64,000 nucleotides of DNA from Loxodes magnus. Taxonomy: Eukaryota; Ciliophora; Karyorelictea; Loxodida; Loxodidae. The DNA lies in NCBI GenBank assembly GCA_946699065.1, contig CAMPDV010000130.1, forward strand, positions 62,001 through 126,000, read 5' to 3'. The notes beneath the pieces are model-generated. The model had not been told where the DNA came from. It made no database searches and saw only the letters and a program-made list of their open reading frames with translations. A program made the translations under genes and the position numbers. Positions 1 through 10,199 of this stretch are shown here, piece after piece. Position 1 is the stretch's first letter. Each line of letters begins with the position of its first letter.

Positions 1-1375
1 ATCACTAGTATGGTAAATGATCAATAGAAAATAAATAAATAATCTCAATCTTATATTATTCTTTAATGATCCTATGGACATTGAACCAGAAAAACGAAAA
101 AATTAAAAACTTTTAGACGCAACTTTAATTTGATAAACCTATTAATGTGTGAAACCGCTATGATCAATTATTACTATTGTTCTTTATTTTTGTAATATAT
201 GGATACCAATTATATGAATAAAGTATGAAACTATCATACATTGTTTATAAAATAACTGCTTAACGAACCATTTTATTCATATTATCAACTAAATTTTAAG
301 CATTTACAAATATTAATTTTCTATTAGTGATGCAAATATCTATACTTTTTTACATTTCCTAAATATTATAAAAATTTTAAAGTTGCTCCACATTTTTTTT
401 TCAGTGATTAGATTTTTATTGAAACTTTTACTTAAATGAAACTAATTATTTTGTCGATTTTCAGATAGAAATTGCTATTCTATCTATATTTTTTAGTTTT
501 AAATCCATAATTCTAAATTACGGAGTTTCTTTACAATATTTTAATATTTCTAACTAACTGAAAATTTACATACCTTTACCATCTTATTATCTAAATTTAA
601 AGATTAATTTATCGAAAATACTTCTTAATTATGCATCATTTAAATAATACCAAATATTGTAATTTTTTGATTTAAGATAGTAAACCCACTAAATCTTTGA
701 AAAGTGATTTTAACTTGAATTTTCATATTTTAATTTCTAAGTTCTTAATAGAAATCTAAATATCTATTATAAAATATTATATTTGTTTAACATATCTTTT
801 AAAGGGTAGTAAATGATATTATAGTACTTTATTCCATGATAAGAGTATATAAATATAAATCTTTTTTCCAATAGTAAAAATTACTTATAATGTCTAATCA
901 AAAAACTCCCTTATTTTGAACTCAAATTTAAATAAGGATAAAATTCAAATGTTTTAAATTATTCCACTATAATATGAACATGATTTGCGTTTAGTAAATA
1001 AATGCTTTACAGTTTTATAAGTAGCATAAAGAGTATAGATTTCATTTTATTAAAAATCACAAATCTTATAAATTCATGGATAAACATAGCTTACTGGAAA
1101 AATTGAAATAAAATTATAAGAGCTTATATGAGTATGCTTCACTGTTAAAGGAGACTTTGCTAGTAATAATTTTAAATTATTACTAATACAAAATTAGATA
1201 AATTTACGATCAGAAAATAATTTCCATTTAGAAATTTAGAAATTTTTGCTATAATTTCTAATAAAATTTATAATCAAGACATTAAAATTAAACATTCTAA
1301 GATTTGCATCTGGTAAGAGTTAGATAGTTTCAATCATATTTAATCAAGCGAAAATCTAAAATTTAATCTTGATAC
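1..1375. other. AT-rich stretch without a recognised gene
   Basis: I see no protein motif, RNA gene or repeat family here. Composition is strongly A/T with short homopolymers. An in-frame TGA lies just before the ATG of the next gene, which supports ending this stretch there. A small gene cannot be excluded, because with all stop codons reassigned every frame is open. Confidence 0.5.
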
Positions 1376-2299
1376 ATGCTACAAATAAATATTTTATGGT
1401 TATTAAAAATATCTAAATTTAAAGTATAGCTTTTTCAGTTAGTTTTATAAAAGCATAAATATAAATTATTGTATTTGATCTTTATTGATAAAAAATAGCA
1501 AAATATTTAACTTTATTTAATGCTATTTAGTCAAATTTGTTACTCTGTTATTTATAAAGTAAACTAAGATTTTTAGTTTATTAGAATAAAGATATGGTTT
1601 GATGAACACTTAAGAATTAGAAATTTTTCAGCATTGCTTAATTATAGAAATTTACTGGAAGTTAATATTAATATTTATGTATCAACTTATCTATTTAAAT
1701 TTATAAAGCAAGACTTAAATTACCTTTATTAGCTTTCTATTACAATGATTCTAAAGAAATTGACTATGTCAACAGTAAGAAGAATCATGAATCAAATAGG
1801 AGATTAAAATACGTTTCCTGATATAAAATATACTAATATAATAGACATATGGCTAGAGAAACTATTTGTATTTAAAAACTTAGAATTTATACTTATAATT
1901 TTCATTAGGAATTCAGTATACTTCACTATAACGTACAATATAGTGTTATTTGCTTATGTGGCATATCATTTTATTAATTTAACTATATATTTGATTGCTT
2001 TTATTATAAAGACATCTTTTAGGAATTTGAAAGTAATATAGCTTTCAAAAGCAAAGACAAGAAAAAATTAATTCTATATGATTATAACTATGTAAGTAAT
2101 CATTTTTTAAAGCCAAATTCCTAAAATAGAACAATCAATCAAATCATTCTAGTACAAGCTATAGAGAAAGCATTATTAGCTATCCAAGTTATATGATGAG
2201 ATTTTAAATGAATCGACAGAACCAAGACCAAAGAGAAAAGCTGTCTATCGGAACGTTGAGAAAAGAAAGTCTGATAGAGAAAAAAGAAAAGATATTTGA
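1376..2299 (+). CDS. Hypothetical membrane protein, 307 aa
   Basis: The frame runs from ATG 1376 to a TGA at 2297 without any other TGA in 307 codons, which is unlikely by chance in this composition; an in-frame TGA sits two codons before the ATG. TAA and TAG occur throughout and are read as Gln. The product is hydrophobic in its second half: after DIWLEKLFVFKNLEF comes a run of Ile/Phe/Tyr-rich segments (roughly residues 175-220) able to form two or three membrane helices. The C-terminus is sharply different, basic and charged (EPRPKRKAVYR, then EKRKSDREKRKDI), which argues for real coding. I do not recognise the family; the arrangement is compatible with a channel or transporter but nothing proves it. 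Confidence 0.5.
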
Positions 2300-2612
2300 T
2301 TGAAATCTACTAAACTTTGATTTTAACATTTGTAATATTTATACCTAGATTATAATTATTACATTATGTTCCAATATTTATAAATGCTTAAGCACTTATA
2401 TTTAATTGATTAATTGATTGAAAGTTATCTGAAAGAATAAGGAGAGTGTTTTAAGTTCTACTAAAGTAATTAAATGAAAGTATTAATATAAGTTTATCAT
2501 TCATTTAGTAATTTTAAGTAATTAGAACTATAAATATTTTAGATAATTGATATTTATAAAGCTACTAGATGCTTAAATACTTTAACCTTAACTAATATAA
2601 ATCAATTAAAAA
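2300..2612. other. AT-rich spacer
   Basis: Spacer between the membrane-protein gene and the first Gag element. Short A-rich repeats only; no promoter motif that I can name. Confidence 0.4.
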
Positions 2613-3151
2613 ATGGAAGGATTCAAAAGAGGTTTCTACACCATCTCCAAAAAGTTGGAGAAGAAACTTGAATACAATCTTGGCTAGTCATCTTTTTCTT
2701 AACCTTAACCTTCTTCTTAATCTTAACAACCTGGAATTTAAGCAGGATATGACGAGCAGAAGAAATCCTAGAAAGCGACTCACATAATAAATCCTACATA
2801 AGAGGAAAAACCAAGGAAGCAGATGAAGTCTAAGAGACTAATATGAAGACTAGGGTTAAACAACAAAAAATAGTGAAGAATTGCTTCTACTGCAATTCAA
2901 CAAAACACTTGTGAAGACGCTGTAGAAGCTTAAAAATTTCAAGACATAGTATTGGAATAAATAAAGAAGAATACAAGTACAGCAAAGGATGAAAAAACAA
3001 ATGAAATAGAGGCAAATCAGAGAGAGATTATACCTAAATTATTTAGGTTTCATCTACAAGAGAAAATCTTATTAGAAATGAAGATAGAATTGGAAATTAC
3101 ATGAGTAATAGGAGGAGAGAGGAAGAGAGGCTTTTAAAACTTTGTTTTTGA
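2613..3151 (+). CDS. Gag-like ORF1 with CCHC zinc knuckle
   Basis: N-terminus MEGFKRGFYTISKKLEKK is shared with the other copies (Met, Glu-Gly-Phe, then Gly-Phe-Tyr/Leu). It is followed by a Gln/Pro/Ser-rich stretch. The second half is read one base back (-1) and carries a retroviral-type zinc knuckle, NCFYCNSTKHLWRRCR (CX2CX4HX4C, Cys codons from 2882), then an Arg/Glu-rich tail ending at TGA 3149. The Trp two residues after the knuckle His is encoded by TGA. The -1 frame is preferred from about 2740 because it contains LTTWNL and a matching acidic segment also found in the 9.96-kb copy. Role by family: nucleic-acid binding in the retroelement RNP. The frame change could be ribosomal frameshifting or decay. 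Confidence 0.6.
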
Positions 3152-3341
3152 AACCGGAGTAATCTGGTGTCCAGCATGAAGAGGTGAAAATCCTCGATAA
3201 TTACTAAACTTAATTTATCCTATTATTATTATTTATATTATTACTAATATAAATCAATTATATTATCTAAAAAACATGCTTATTATATATATATTTTTTT
3301 TAAAACCGTCAAAGTTGTTCGAAGGTGAACAGCAAGGTCAT

Positions 3342-3552
3342 CTTCATCAGAAGTTGGGGAAGTTAAGTACCCATAATCGACTTTATGTCTTCCTCTGCTT
3401 TGGTTTGGCCTCGAGACATAAGATTATTAGACCTTCGGCACTGGCTTAGTTTAGATTTAATTCTGGAACGAAAAAGAAATAATATTGCGAGCTTCATCAG
3501 AGGTGTGGAATTTAAGTGCCCATAATTGACACATGTCGTCCTCTGCTTTGGT
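3342..3552 (+). repeat. 61-63 bp duplicated block
   Basis: Two imperfect copies, 3342-3404 and 3492-3552, start 150 bp apart. Both begin with CTTCATCAGA and end with CCTCTGCTTTGGT. They lie in the GC-richer 3' region of Gag element copy 1. The 71-codon minus-strand open frame over this region is probably incidental. Confidence 0.6.
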
Positions 3553-3627
3553 GATGCAATGAGACGCAATCCTGCCATGTCCTTGGACCTCCAAAAAGTA
3601 GAAAAGATTACGAGTATTCTTAAATTA

Positions 3628-3742
3628 TATCCGTATTGAACATTTTTATCAGTACTGAATAATTATACCAGTATTGAACAAGGTCTACCAGTATCTGATA
3701 ATTTTATCAGTAACAAACATTCTTGTCAGTATGAAACATTTT
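3628..3742 (+). repeat. Degenerate ~20-bp minisatellite
   Basis: About six tandem, diverged units built around CAGTATTGAACA with T-rich spacers (CCGTATTGAACA, CAGTACTGAATA, CAGTATTGAACA, CAGTATCTGATA, CAGTAACAAACA, CAGTATGAAACA). It sits directly upstream of the terminal stem-loop of Gag element copy 1. Confidence 0.65.
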
Positions 3743-3748
3743 TTTTTT

Positions 3749-3812
3749 AAAGAGCTGCGCACCAATGAGAGTGCTACGCTCTCTATAATCAAATTTATTT
3801 ATTTATTTATAA
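3749..3812 (+). repeat. Retroelement 3' stem-loop and (TTTA)n tail
   Basis: AAAGAGCTGCGCACC pairs imperfectly with GGTGCTACGCTCT-like sequence around a short loop (here AATGAGA), followed by ATAATCAAA and several TTTA units. The element is found four times in the window, each time downstream of Gag-type coding sequence in the same orientation, so it is read as the recognition end of a non-LTR family. Confidence 0.65.
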
Positions 3813-3826
3813 AAGTTAAAAGTTAA

Positions 3827-3845
3827 AAGGCTTTGTTAAAGCCTT
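3827..3845 (-). repeat. Terminal stem-loop of the opposing Gag element
   Basis: A perfect 8-bp stem, AAGGCTTT / AAAGCCTT, around GTT. It lies just downstream of the minus-strand Gag gene and is followed on that strand by TTAACTTTTAACTTTTA and TTTA-like tail repeats, the layout of the other family but with a different stem. Confidence 0.45.
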
Positions 3846-3854
3846 AGTAGTCAG

Positions 3855-4587
3855 TCATCTGACCTATTCTATCAGCTTGTCTACATTAGTTTGTCTTGAA
3901 TTTCTACTAGGCTTAGTTAGGTGGTGTAGCACTTCATTAGCACACCATCCTTTAATATTCTGAATAGTCTTCATCTTGCATATAGAGTTCCTAATTATTT
4001 CTCCAAGGATTAAGATTTGAATTAAAGAATTTTTTTCTATAAATTTTTCCGCTTTATGTTGGATATATCCTAAATAGTTTTCTAAAAATATTTTATTTAT
4101 TCTTTCTTTAAATTTCGCTTAGTTAGTAGCAGTATTTTCATTGGTGTTATTTATTGCACACGTAGCATTTTATTTTTCTTTTAAACTATTATTCCTGTAA
4201 CACTTATTTAATTTAAATTTAATACTTATTTTAAATAAACGTTTACTGTTTATTTTAATTTGAGGCTTCATTTTCTATTTCCATAGGATCTGATTAATTC
4301 TGTTAAAACGAAAATGGCGTTACCTGAATTTATTATTAAATTTAAAGAATTCTTTGTTCCAGTTTGTCTTCTATTTCTTATGATTATTAATATTGTTTCT
4401 CAAGTAAAGACGTTATTAGTTTTTCTAATTTTTCTACTTTATCAGTGAGGTATCTATTTTTAAACATAAATTCTTTTAATGACTTAGATAATATTTCTAT
4501 TTGAGTTTGTGTTGGAAGTTTTTTTAATTCTGGATTTCCAAGTGGTTAATGTTCGTCATATCAATCATATTTCTCACTTTCACTCAT
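3855..4587 (-). CDS. Gag-like protein of a second retroelement family
   Basis: Starts at ATG 4587 (MSESEKYDWYDEHQPLGNP). Residues 20-90 are a coiled-coil/Gln-rich region, followed by a knuckle-like CYVCNKQHQWKYC motif with one residue fewer than normal between the second Cys and His. The Trp after the His is TGA. Beyond the knuckle two frames both look coding: the original one, and a +1 frame that ends at TGA 3857 right before the terminal stem-loop (tail KPSRNSRQTNVDKLIEQVR). I favour the second because its stop fits the element end, but cannot decide. No polymerase follows. Family differs from the MEGF-type copies. Confidence 0.5.
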
Positions 4588-4852
4588 TGTAATTATTTCG
4601 TTTTTTTATTTTTTATAGAATTTTCCTGTTTAAATGTTTTGTTCAAAGTTTTGTTATTTCTTAGAAGCCATTTTATATGTATAATATTATATCTCATCCT
4701 TATATCTAATTCCTTTATATCTCCAATCTTCTAAACAATCTAATAATGTAATGCAATTTTAGATATTTTTTATTATTTATTATGTTTTTATTTATGATAA
4801 TAACTGTTATAAATTACCTATTTAAGCTCATTTTTAATAAATAATAATAAAA
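4588..4852. other. Divergent spacer, promoter region
   Basis: Short AT-rich interval between the divergently transcribed Gag element (minus) and the RING-kelch gene (plus). No element recognised. Confidence 0.4.
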
Positions 4853-6541
4853 ATGTAAGCGTTACCAAAATGCTTAATCTGCTTAGAAGATTACAACTTA
4901 ACTAATGCTCTTCCAACTGTCTTACCTTGTGGACATATTTACTGTGGTGTATGTTTGAATACTCAGTACTGGTTATAAGACATAATGTAATGTCCAATTT
5001 GTTAAAAAGGATTTCCTTTTAGATTTGAAGATTTGCCTTAAGAAAGTGATTTAATAAGAAGGATATAAGAAAACTAATAATACATATAAAAAATTTTAAG
5101 CTGCTAGATAGAAATTAAAAGAAAGTAAAAGGTAAACTATGGAAATCTCTAAAGCCATTACAACCAAATAATCTAGCATTACTAATACTCTCATACACTT
5201 CATACTATCAAATAATCTTATACATCTATGAGGATTAACTACTTCAGATTTAGATTAAACAATTAATAAAATTAAGAAATCATAAGATTTATGTAGCAAA
5301 TATAAAGCTACTTCTATATTATCTTATTATAATAGTACTTAAATCTCAAATTTGAATAATTCTAACTTAAAGGAGCAGCAATAAAAAATAGTACATTTAT
5401 AAGGAATCTAAGAACAGTTTAGAATATAACTAATAGCTTTAATAGAAAAGACATAAAAATAAAGTTAAAATGATATAAAATAAATAAGATAGAAGCTATA
5501 AGATAATACAAATTAAGAATAATAAAAGACTATTTAGATAATAAAATAAGAAGTAAGTTAATAATAAAACTTTATAATATCCAACTATATTCACTATTTT
5601 GACTGGAAAATTTAAAAATTATGTTTATTTAATATTGAAACTGAGTAATTACGATTAGTTTAAACTAAAAATATAATTCCTTTTGGTAATAAAAGTATAG
5701 AGTGTTAAAATAAATTATACTTAATTGGAGGATATAACTAAAAGCAAGATTAAGGAGTAAAAGAAACTTGATAATTTGATTATAAAGGCAATTGTAAAAA
5801 ACTTAGTGATCTAAATGAGGGAAGAAGTTGCTTTGGAATAGCAGCAGCTTAAGAATATCTTTATGTAGTTGGAGGAAGTACAAGTATATATAAAGTGCTA
5901 TAATCAGTAGTAAAGTTAAAGATAGGAAACTAAAGTAAATGATAAAACTGTTCTTAATTTCCATTCTAGATGGCAGGATAAACTTTGCTAGTAGATAAAA
6001 TAGACTAAAATATTTATTCTTTTGGAGGGTATAATTAGAAATCATAAATTTTAAAAGATATATGAAAGTATAATATATAGAATGATAGATGGAGTAAGTA
6101 TAATTAAAATCTTCCTGAAGCTGTTGCTTTTCCTAATGTTTCATTATAGCCTTTTGTCATATTTGGAGGTATAAAAAATTGATATATGCAAGAATATATA
6201 AAAGAAACAAAGAATAATGATAATAAACTTAAATTTATACAAATATTTCTGCTTTAACAGAGATGAAAATAAAAGATAAGTTTGGATATTGTTTTGCTGC
6301 AGAATAGAAAATAGCTTCAATAATGAGGATTGATTTAGAAAAATTGAGTTATAGAAGTATTAAAAATCATAACCGATAAGCATAGTAATAATATTTATAT
6401 TATTAGTATTATTTATAATAAATATAGTTTCATATATTGATCTGTAAAGAAGTAGTTTAAAGATCTATAATAAGCTAAATATGTTACTACTTATTAAAAT
6501 GGTTTATCTACTAATACTTTAATAAGAAGATATAATAATGA
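4853..6541 (+). CDS. RING finger / coiled-coil / kelch protein (TRIM-like layout)
   Basis: ATG 4853 opens a C3HC4 RING finger: CLICLEDYN, then LPCGHIYCGVCL and MQCPICQKGF, with TAA and TAG as Gln. RING proteins of this type are usually ubiquitin E3 ligases. After a +1 frame change near 5070-5130 comes a Gln-rich coiled coil (about 5380-5560), then kelch repeats from 5690: LYLIGGYNQK, EYLYVVGG, IYSFGGYNQ, PFVIFGG, with the conserved Trp positions (KETW, SKWQN, LKDIWKYN) encoded by TGA and one by TGG (NDRWSKYN). A last kelch-like piece (DKFGYCFAAEQKIASI) is in the -1 frame near 6263-6360. The end at TGA 6539 is the next stop in that frame and is uncertain. Function by family: substrate recognition by kelch, ubiquitin transfer by RING. 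Confidence 0.75.
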
Positions 6542-6869
6542 TGCATTGTCATAACTAATAAAGCTTTTTTATATGTTTAGCTGATTGCTAATATGTTTTT
6601 AAAAATAGTACATAAAATCTTTATTTACCTAAACTTAATATTTTCTGCATTGAATATTGAATCTAAGCTATATTAATAAACTTAGTATTATATTAAGTTG
6701 CTTAGAAATAATCTTGATTAGAAAGAAAAGTCATTTAACTAAGAGTATAAAATGACTTAATCGGAGTAGTAATTTAGAATAGTAAATATATTATGTTGAT
6801 ATAGCAACTATAGCAACTATTGCAGTTATAGGTGTATAGTTGAAGACAATAAAGACTTAGCAAAAAAGA
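6542..6869. other. Spacer, nothing recognised
   Basis: AT-rich with a short GCAACTATAGCAACTATTGC repeat near 6805-6825. A Gln/Lys-rich open frame crosses it (around 6650-6790) but shows no motif. Confidence 0.4.
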
Positions 6870-8873
6870 ATGGATTATTTCTAAATATCCCAGGATTATA
6901 ATCTTAACGACTCTTCTTTATCTAAAAATAAAGAAGCTGCCATCTAATGAAATGAGCATAGACGGACGCTTGACTACTTTCTAAAAAGTGACCCTGATTC
7001 ATTACAATTCAAATCAGTAAAGAAGATAATTAACTTATTAAGAGATTTACTAAACATCTGTAGTTAATCTCCAGTTAACAAGTTCCTTCGTATTCCGTTA
7101 AAATTACTTCGAAATTCCCTAAAAAATGGAAATTAACTATCAAGAATTCTAAATATTGAAAAATATACTTATAGATAAAAAATAGCTTGGTACCTCAGTC
7201 TCAATAATCATATCAAAAATATCCTCTAAATAGTAAGATACTTTGTATATTATATTTTCTAACCAATAAGCAGGGAATAATACTATTGATATTTAAGATA
7301 CTCTTTTAATTAAAAATAAAATGAAAAGCTTTTAAATGAAGCAATTCTTTAGAAAACTAAAAAACTATTCTTGCACAAAACAATCGAAACAATTAAGACA
7401 TGGTAAACTCTTATGAAGCAATCTTTGAGCAATACAAGATTTATATAATAGAATTAATAAGAAAATCAAAGAAATTAAATAATGTAAATTAGATCATATT
7501 AAATAGTTACTTTAAGAAGTTTCCAAATTAAGGAATAATTCTAGAGAGATGGAGATTTAAACAGACTTTTTAGACTAATCATATGAATAAACCTTTTTTA
7601 ATCAATAAATGACTTAAACTGAGTTAGTTGAAAATCATAAATCGATATAAACAAATTTGTAATCCAATTAAATATTTACTTATTAATAAATAAACTATCT
7701 GCAGTGTTTAATTTAGTTATATTAATATCAACAATAATAATCAGACCAAATATAACGAGAACTTTAATAAGTTTATTAGCTTAAGAACAAGACTGAAGTT
7801 GAATTAAAAAATTAGTAATTTGAAAATCAATAATACAACAAGCAGTGCAGACGTTATAAAATTAAATCTTATTTTTAGTTAAGAACTAGAGAATCAATAA
7901 CAATAGAAATCTGAACAGATTAGAATATTACAAACACAACAGAAATAAAAAGAATAATCTTGTAAGGATTATTAACATAAAAATAAAATGAAATTGAAAT
8001 TGAAAACATAACAAGCTTTTATACTAAGCAACTATAAAAATATTAAAAAATATATTTTGAAATGTAAAAATAAACAGAAACAAATTAAACCAAAATTAAT
8101 TAAACTTAAACAGATGTTATAGGATAGGATAAGCAAATTGAAATAAAAATCTAGTGTTTGTAATATAATAAAAGTTGAACATTAAGACCAATTTTGCCAA
8201 GTGAATTTGTAAGAAAATAATTATATAAAATTCTAGTAATCCTATCATTATTTAAATATAGATTTCATATGTAACAATTAAAAGTCAGAGGATAATCTGA
8301 GAAAATAATAAGAAAATTAATAAAATGTTAATGAAAGAATTATTTAGCCTTAAAGCTAAAACTTAATCAAAAGATTAATAGAACTAGACAGATTTCAATA
8401 AAATTGAAAATTAAAAATGTTATGTTGCTAAAAAATCAAACCCTCTTAAAAGAAAATAGGAAAAAGATTATATTTAAACTCCAGTAGCTAAACGTACTAT
8501 CAAATATAGAGATTAAAAAGAAAGTGAAAAATAATGCATTCTTTAAATTTTAAATCACCTTCACTCAAGGAGTTTATATTATAGGGTTCTTGAAAAAAAA
8601 CACAGTATGAAATGATTAATATTTAAGGCAGATATGTGACAATTAATTAAGAATTAACCTTTAGAACTATTGATAGTATAAAAAACCAAAATATTTGTAG
8701 ATCAAAAGCTGTTATCAATTAATTAAATTAGCGAGGTACCTCCAATGTTTGGTTCATCACGATAAAATAAAGAAACCAAATTTAATTATTAATAATAGGC
8801 TAGAAATATTTCTAGCTTCGTCTGGTCTCTTTTATTCTTATCTTATTCTCTCCGTTTTTATAATCAAAATTGA
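6870..8873 (+). CDS. Gln-rich coiled-coil protein
   Basis: ATG 6870 begins MDYFQISQDYNLNDSSLSKN and a convincing helical region (LDYFLKSDPDSLQFKSV). Coding then moves through three +1 offsets: near 7403, near 7830-7870 and near 8210-8330. The middle (7450-7860) is a long Gln/Glu/Lys coiled coil (QLLQEVSKLRNN, QIQRELQQVYQLKNKTEVEL). The C-terminal part is basic (KSNPLKRKQEKDY, TPVAKRTIKYRDQKE) and ends at TGA 8871. A 16-nt GTAAAC...AAG segment at 7403-7418 would restore the first frame if it is an intron. No enzymatic domain is visible; a cytoskeletal or scaffold role is only a guess. The last 25 codons overlap the convergent neighbour. Confidence 0.55.
7403..7418 (+). other. Candidate 16-nt intron
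   Basis: GTAAACTCTTATGAAG has GT/AG ends and length 16, i.e. 1 modulo 3. Removing it joins the N-terminal frame (ending TIETIKT) to the coiled-coil frame. Introns of 15-16 nt are established in the heterotrich ciliates Stentor and Blepharisma; whether this organism has them is unknown to me. Confidence 0.3.
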
Positions 8874-9307
8874 TTGCCTTCACTCTTCAAATTCTTGTAA
8901 TTCTTCCAAAGGTTGGAGTTAGAGAACATTCCAATATTTGCGTCAAATGACTCAACTAGGTTAATTCTTCTAAGTAATAATTGTTTTTGATCTCAGTCCT
9001 GTCTTTGTTGATTCTAAATCTTGATCAAAATAGCAACATGTAAAATCAGGATAACTCTGAGATCTGGATTTCAGTCCCCTCTAGTGAACCTCTCGTACCG
9101 ATAGAGAGAACACTCAAAAAAGTAAGGCTTATCACACAATGGGCCCGTCTTTATTTGTTTGTTGTGGCATCTATTGCAAGAGTACTTACAATTCAAACAT
9201 GACTGCACGAGATTATCTACTCGGTCGACTAGAAACCAGAATCTATTTAAAAATGAATATATAATAAATAAGTAATTTTTATAATTATCTAATTCTTTCG
9301 TCAGCAT
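8864..9307 (-). CDS. Small Cys-rich protein, unknown function
   Basis: ATG 9307 (MLTKELDNYKNYLF). Residues 35-68 contain SCLNCKYSCNRCHN followed by LCDKPYFFEC, a possible zinc-binding cluster. TGA codons occur at GDW, QDW and in the sequence GNQF-TGA; the last is taken as the stop (8866-8864), ten bases inside the 3' end of the convergent coiled-coil gene. Reading on through it gives a charged extension (LQKRREQDKNKRDQTKLEIF) to the next TGA at 8704, which is also plausible. Could be a host gene or a retroelement tail; no family recognised. Confidence 0.45.
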
Positions 9308-9379
9308 CCCGAATATGGTAAAAAATTTTAAATATTGGTTGTGATTAACAAGGGAATAAAAATATTTTTATTTACAAAA

Positions 9380-9958
9380 ATGGACTTCAAGCAGGATCAA
9401 AAGAAAGTAATAAAGATAATAAGTAATATTAGTATAAAACTAGAATCAAGATTGGATACGCTAACATTAATGGAATAGCTGGAAAAATTTTATGATTGAA
9501 GAATTTATTAAAAAATAATGATATAGACATCATCTCAATTAATGAAACATGACAAAAGTAAGATTTTCCTTCTATTAATAAAAGGATATAGGACATACTT
9601 TAGAAATGCAGATAAAGGAGGAAGTGTAAGCTTGATTATTAGAGATAAAATCAATAGTACTGAATCTAGAGTAAATATAGAAACCTAAAATCGATTTGTT
9701 TCAGTCAAAATGGAAAATATATTAATCACATCTTTTTATATGCCAGACAATAATAAAAGTAGTCTTATTATACATTAAGCTTATGATTATATTAATACAT
9801 ATATTGGATAATTTCCTAATAATCCTCATATATTGATAGGAGAGTTCAATGCTCTATTACAAAAGTATGGAAATAATAATTTAAATGGTTATGAAAACAC
9901 ATCTAGATTTTAAGAATTCTTGCAATAAAAGGAACTTCAAATAGTTAATAATAATTAA
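9380..9958 (+). pseudogene. LINE endonuclease (AP-type) fragment
   Basis: An exonuclease-endonuclease-phosphatase domain of non-LTR retrotransposons: KIGYANINGIAGKIL, DIDIISINETW with TGA as Trp, GYRTYFRNADKGGSVS, and LIGEFNALL, the counterpart of the GDFNA motif (Glu replaces Asp). The domain nicks target DNA to prime reverse transcription. It is read in two frames with a change near 9580, and stops abruptly where another element begins at 9959; no reverse transcriptase follows. It is a truncated remnant of an autonomous LINE, the only enzymatic retroelement domain in the window. Confidence 0.7.
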
Positions 9959-9961
9959 AAA

Positions 9962-10199
9962 ATGGTTGAAGGTTTCAAGTCAGGCTTCTATACCACCTCT
10001 TCCTAAGTCAAAAAGGAAGGGAGGAAGCAAGAAATCAATTCTTAATCATCTTAACAATCTTCTCTATCACAACCTTAACCAACACTGAATTAACAACTTG
10101 GAATCTAACAAAACGAACAAAAGCCAACCTTGAAGAATATACACAAGGAAACTCCAACCTCAAGCGAGAAACCGAGGAAACAGATGAAGTTTGTTCTCT
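9962..10199 (+). pseudogene. 5' fragment of a Gag-type ORF1
   Basis: MVEGFKSGFYTTSS and a basic KKEGRKQE segment match the N-termini at 2613 and 37704; further on, TLTNTELTTWNL and an acidic ETEETDEV match copy 1. As in copy 1, the second part is read -1 relative to the first. The similarity ends near 10199, before the zinc knuckle, so this copy is truncated. Confidence 0.6.

Larger units (their letters stand above)
2600..3812 (+). mobile_element. Gag-only retroelement, copy 1
   Basis: A unit of about 1.2 kb: ORF1 (2613-3151), a GC-richer 3' region with an internal duplication and a minisatellite, then a terminal stem-loop and a (TTTA)n tail ending near 3812. The same stem-loop and tail follow other copies on the minus strand at 11.84, 39.92 and 40.74 kb. 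No reverse transcriptase or endonuclease is present between ORF1 and the tail. A stem-loop plus short tandem tail at the 3' end is typical of non-LTR retrotransposons; the element therefore looks like a non-autonomous, Gag-only relative of a LINE. Confidence 0.6.

Noticed and set aside
3855-4587. Reverse transcriptase downstream of the Gag ORFs
   Set aside because: Searched by eye for YADD/FADD-like motifs after each Gag ORF and found none before the terminal stem-loops.
4549-6045. Open frames at 4549-4734 (+) and 5803-6045 (-)
   Set aside because: Antisense to the minus-strand Gag gene and to the kelch region respectively.
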